From NCBI GenBank assembly GCA_949070545.1, contig CARTQV010000037.1, positions 1 through 7,869 of the forward strand: a DNA stretch of 7,869 nucleotides. The letters run 5' to 3'. This stretch comes from an uncultured Candidatus Saccharibacteria bacterium. GTDB taxonomy: Bacteria > Patescibacteriota > Saccharimonadia > Saccharimonadales > Saccharimonadaceae. The position numbers and the translations under genes are program-made. A model generated the notes under the pieces. That model searched no databases. It had not been told where the DNA came from and worked only from the letters and a program-made list of their open reading frames with translations. Below are positions 6,803 through 7,869 of the stretch, piece by piece. Every line of letters starts with the position of its first letter. Position 1 is the stretch's first letter.

Positions 6803-7252
6803 ATGGAAGGTTGGTATACATTAATTTCGTTTGCGCTGGGGTTTCTTGTTGCGCAACTTTGGAAGTTGGTGGTGGGGCTCATTACGGGGCATCGGACGCG
6901 TGAGGTGGTGAATCTGCGAACGGCGATTGGATACTTTTCGCGATCGGGTGGAATGCCTTCGGGTCATACAGCGAGCTTTACGGCGGCGAGCGTGTATCTT
7001 GGGTTAGTATTTGGTTTTGGCTCGGGGCTGTTCGCACTGGCGGCTTGCACTTGGATGATCGTAGTTTATGACGCGATTCATGTGCGGTATGCAGTTGGAG
7101 AACAGGGAAAGGCGTTGAACGGATTATTGAGAAAAGCAGGAAAAAAGGAGTTACCATTGGTCGAAGGACATACCCTGCCTCAGGTCGTGGTGGGGGCGAT
7201 TATTGGGGTGATGATCGCTGTCGGGATGTTTTACATGGTCGGTGGGGCGTAA
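6803..7252 (+). CDS. Divergent PAP2 (YuiD/DUF212-like) integral membrane protein
   Basis: The 149-residue protein fits the divergent PAP2 family typified by Bacillus subtilis YuiD (158 aa as I recall). Shared signatures are SGGMPSGHTA (48-57), VVYDAIHVRYAVGEQGKALN (87-106, including Asp90, Arg95 and GEQ 99-101), and EGHTLPQVVVGAIIGV (121-136). The Ser-Gly-His and Arg/His positions recall phosphatase motifs of type 2 phosphatidic acid phosphatases, suggesting a lipid-phosphate or polyprenyl-phosphate substrate, but activity for this branch is not established to my knowledge. Hydrophobic spans lie at about 5-27, 58-81, 79-92 and 126-147, placing it in the cytoplasmic membrane. The ATG at 6803 has no Shine-Dalgarno; the promoter immediately upstream suggests leaderless translation. 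The ATG at 6796 is out of frame. Confidence 0.88.
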   Translation: MEGWYTLISFALGFLVAQLWKLVVGLITGHRTREVVNLRTAIGYFSRSGGMPSGHTASFTAASVYLGLVFGFGSGLFALAACTWMIVVYDAIHVRYAVGEQGKALNGLLRKAGKKELPLVEGHTLPQVVVGAIIGVMIAVGMFYMVGGA

Positions 7253-7259
7253 AAGGCGA

Positions 7260-7296
7260 TTTTTTAGTAAAAAAGTCGAAAAAAGTCCGAAAAAAC
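7260..7296 (+). promoter_or_regulatory. Phased A/T-tracts upstream of the rRNA promoter
   Basis: A run of seven T (7260-7266) and three runs of six A (7270-7275, 7280-7285, 7291-7296) have centres about 9.5, 10 and 11 bp apart, close to one helical turn. Phased A-tracts bend DNA, and A/T-rich sequence directly upstream of -35 acts as an UP element at rRNA promoters in well-studied bacteria. The unit AAAAAAGTC is also repeated at 7270-7278 and 7280-7288. The first T and A runs can form a weak A/U hairpin after the stop of the PAP2-like gene, with no U-tract following. Confidence 0.55.
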
Positions 7297-7299
7297 TCT

Positions 7300-7327
7300 T
7301 GACTTTTTCGTAAAAGTGCGATAAGAT
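7300..7327 (+). promoter_or_regulatory. rRNA operon promoter
   Basis: TTGACT (7300-7305, five of six consensus bases), a 16-bp spacer and TAAGAT (7322-7327) form the best promoter before the 16S gene. Transcription would start near 7334. A second TTGACT at 7355-7360 could mark a further promoter, but no convincing -10 lies at the right distance (only TTTAGA, 7378-7383). Confidence 0.75.
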
Positions 7328-7333
7328 GGGAAT

Positions 7334-7517
7334 TAGTCTAAGAACTGCGAGATATTGACTTGTGCAATAATTTAGTTTTTAGAGAAGGTTTAACAATTTA
7401 GTTGTGCAATTATGGTTTATAGAGTGTGTCTGGTTGAGGCTAGGCAATGTTCTATGAACTTTCATCGTCAGTCTTTTATTGAACTTAGGTTCTAACTTTT
7501 GCCTTTTTAAAGGCACT
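7334..7517 (+). other. rRNA leader with boxA-like element and repeats
   Basis: This ~184-nt leader precedes the mature 16S end. AGGTTTAACAATTTA (7386-7400) shares TTTAACAATTTA with the boxA region of E. coli rrn leaders, the NusB-S10 site for antitermination. TTGTGCAAT occurs twice (7360-7368 and 7402-7410), and AATTTAGTT occurs twice (7369-7377 and 7395-7403), bracketing boxA. Further on are small hairpins: GTTC-TAT-GAAC (7449-7459), GAAC-TTAG-GTTC (7481-7492) and GCCTTT-TT-AAAGGC (7501-7514). Part of this should pair with sequence beyond 16S to form the RNase III processing stem, which cannot be checked here. Confidence 0.6.
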
Positions 7518-7869
7518 TTAATGGAGAGTTTGATCCTGGCTCAGGATGAATGCTGGCGGCGTGCCTAATACATGCAAGTCGAGCGGTAGCAGGGCTTCAC
7601 CGTGTTCTTGAGACTTCGGGCTGTTTATTGAGCGGAAGTTTATTTCAAGGACGCAGTGAAGCTGCTGACGAGCGGCGGACGGCTGAGTAACGCGTGGGAA
7701 CGGACCCCAAACTGAGGGATAACTACTCGAAAGAGTGGCTAATACCGCATGTGATCTTCGGATTAAAGTCTTCGGACGGTTTGGGACTGGCCTGCGTACG
7801 ATTAGATAGTTGGCGAGGTAAAGGCTCACCAAGTCGACGATCGTTAGATGGTTTGAGAGGATGATCATC
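7518..7869 (+). rRNA. rrs: 16S ribosomal RNA, 5' portion (cut by window end)
   Basis: The universal 27F site AGAGTTTGATCCTGGCTCAG is at 7525-7544, followed by GCTGGCGGCGTGCCTAATAC and ATGCAAGTCGAGCGG. Aligning the 27F site to E. coli position 8 places the mature 5' end at about 7518. Later conserved stretches include GGCGGACGGCTGAGTAACG, CTAATACCGCATG, and GGCTCACCAAG with TTTGAGAGGATGATC near the window end. About 352 nt of an expected ~1,500 are present. The V1 hairpin between TAGCAG and CTGACGAGCGG is about 50 nt longer than in E. coli. The sequence reads as Candidate Phyla Radiation, with Saccharibacteria my best guess; a database comparison of the full gene would settle this. Confidence 0.97.

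Noticed and set aside
404..7252. Alternative genetic code (UGA as glycine)
   Set aside because: All conserved glycines inspected use GGN, and no frame contains TGA, so standard decoding suffices.
7257..7279. Terminator of the PAP2-like gene
   Set aside because: The stem is almost all A-U pairs with a 3-nt loop and is followed by an A-run rather than a U-run; phased A-tracts explain the sequence better.
7518..7868. Minus-strand open frame across the 16S start
   Set aside because: The region is unmistakable 16S rRNA; the open frame is chance.

Overview
The window looks like chromosomal DNA from a Candidate Phyla Radiation (Patescibacteria) bacterium. Saccharibacteria (TM7) is my best guess. 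That guess rests on remembered resemblance of the 16S start and of the GyrA/GyrB sequences to this group, not on a search. All five genes and the rRNA point rightward, and the five reading frames are open in the standard code with no in-frame TGA, which argues against the UGA-glycine code of Gracilibacteria and Absconditabacteria.

Layout. Bases 1-403 hold no convincing gene. They contain a perfect 15-bp palindrome (31-63) resembling the palindromes of REP/IS200-type elements, some short weaker repeats, and two 31-nt near-identical direct repeats (190-220 and 300-330), each centred on a TACAWTGTA palindrome. The second repeat abuts a good promoter. That promoter serves a small RelB/DinJ-like ribbon-helix-helix antitoxin gene (404-730) with no toxin gene beside it. 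A separate promoter then drives gyrB (811-2811) and gyrA (2826-5351), which are 14 nt apart and encode the two subunits of DNA gyrase. After a 157-nt gap with its own promoter comes an unrecognised surface protein (5509-6768) with a signal peptide, ectodomain, coiled-coil stalk and C-terminal membrane anchor. Next is a divergent PAP2 (YuiD/DUF212-like) membrane protein (6803-7252), whose extended -10 box lies so close to its ATG that the mRNA is probably leaderless. The last 600 bases hold the start of an rRNA operon: helically phased A-tracts, a strong promoter, a boxA-like leader, and the first ~352 nt of the 16S gene, which runs off the window end.

How the parts relate. GyrB and GyrA form the A2B2 enzyme that introduces negative supercoils, and they sit upstream of and co-directional with a heavily transcribed rRNA operon. 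The surface protein and the PAP2 protein belong to the cell envelope and each has its own promoter, so they are neighbours rather than an obvious operon.

Most notable points. Both gyrase subunits carry unusual residues at positions tied to quinolone action in E. coli (Asn at GyrB 426, Met at GyrA 87), and GyrB has Lys at the coumarin-contacting Arg136 position. An orphan antitoxin-like regulator with a possible operator pair sits next to the gyrase genes. The 16S V1 hairpin is about 50 nt longer than in E. coli. None of the five genes stops with TGA. I do not see a complete new defence or mobile system in the window.
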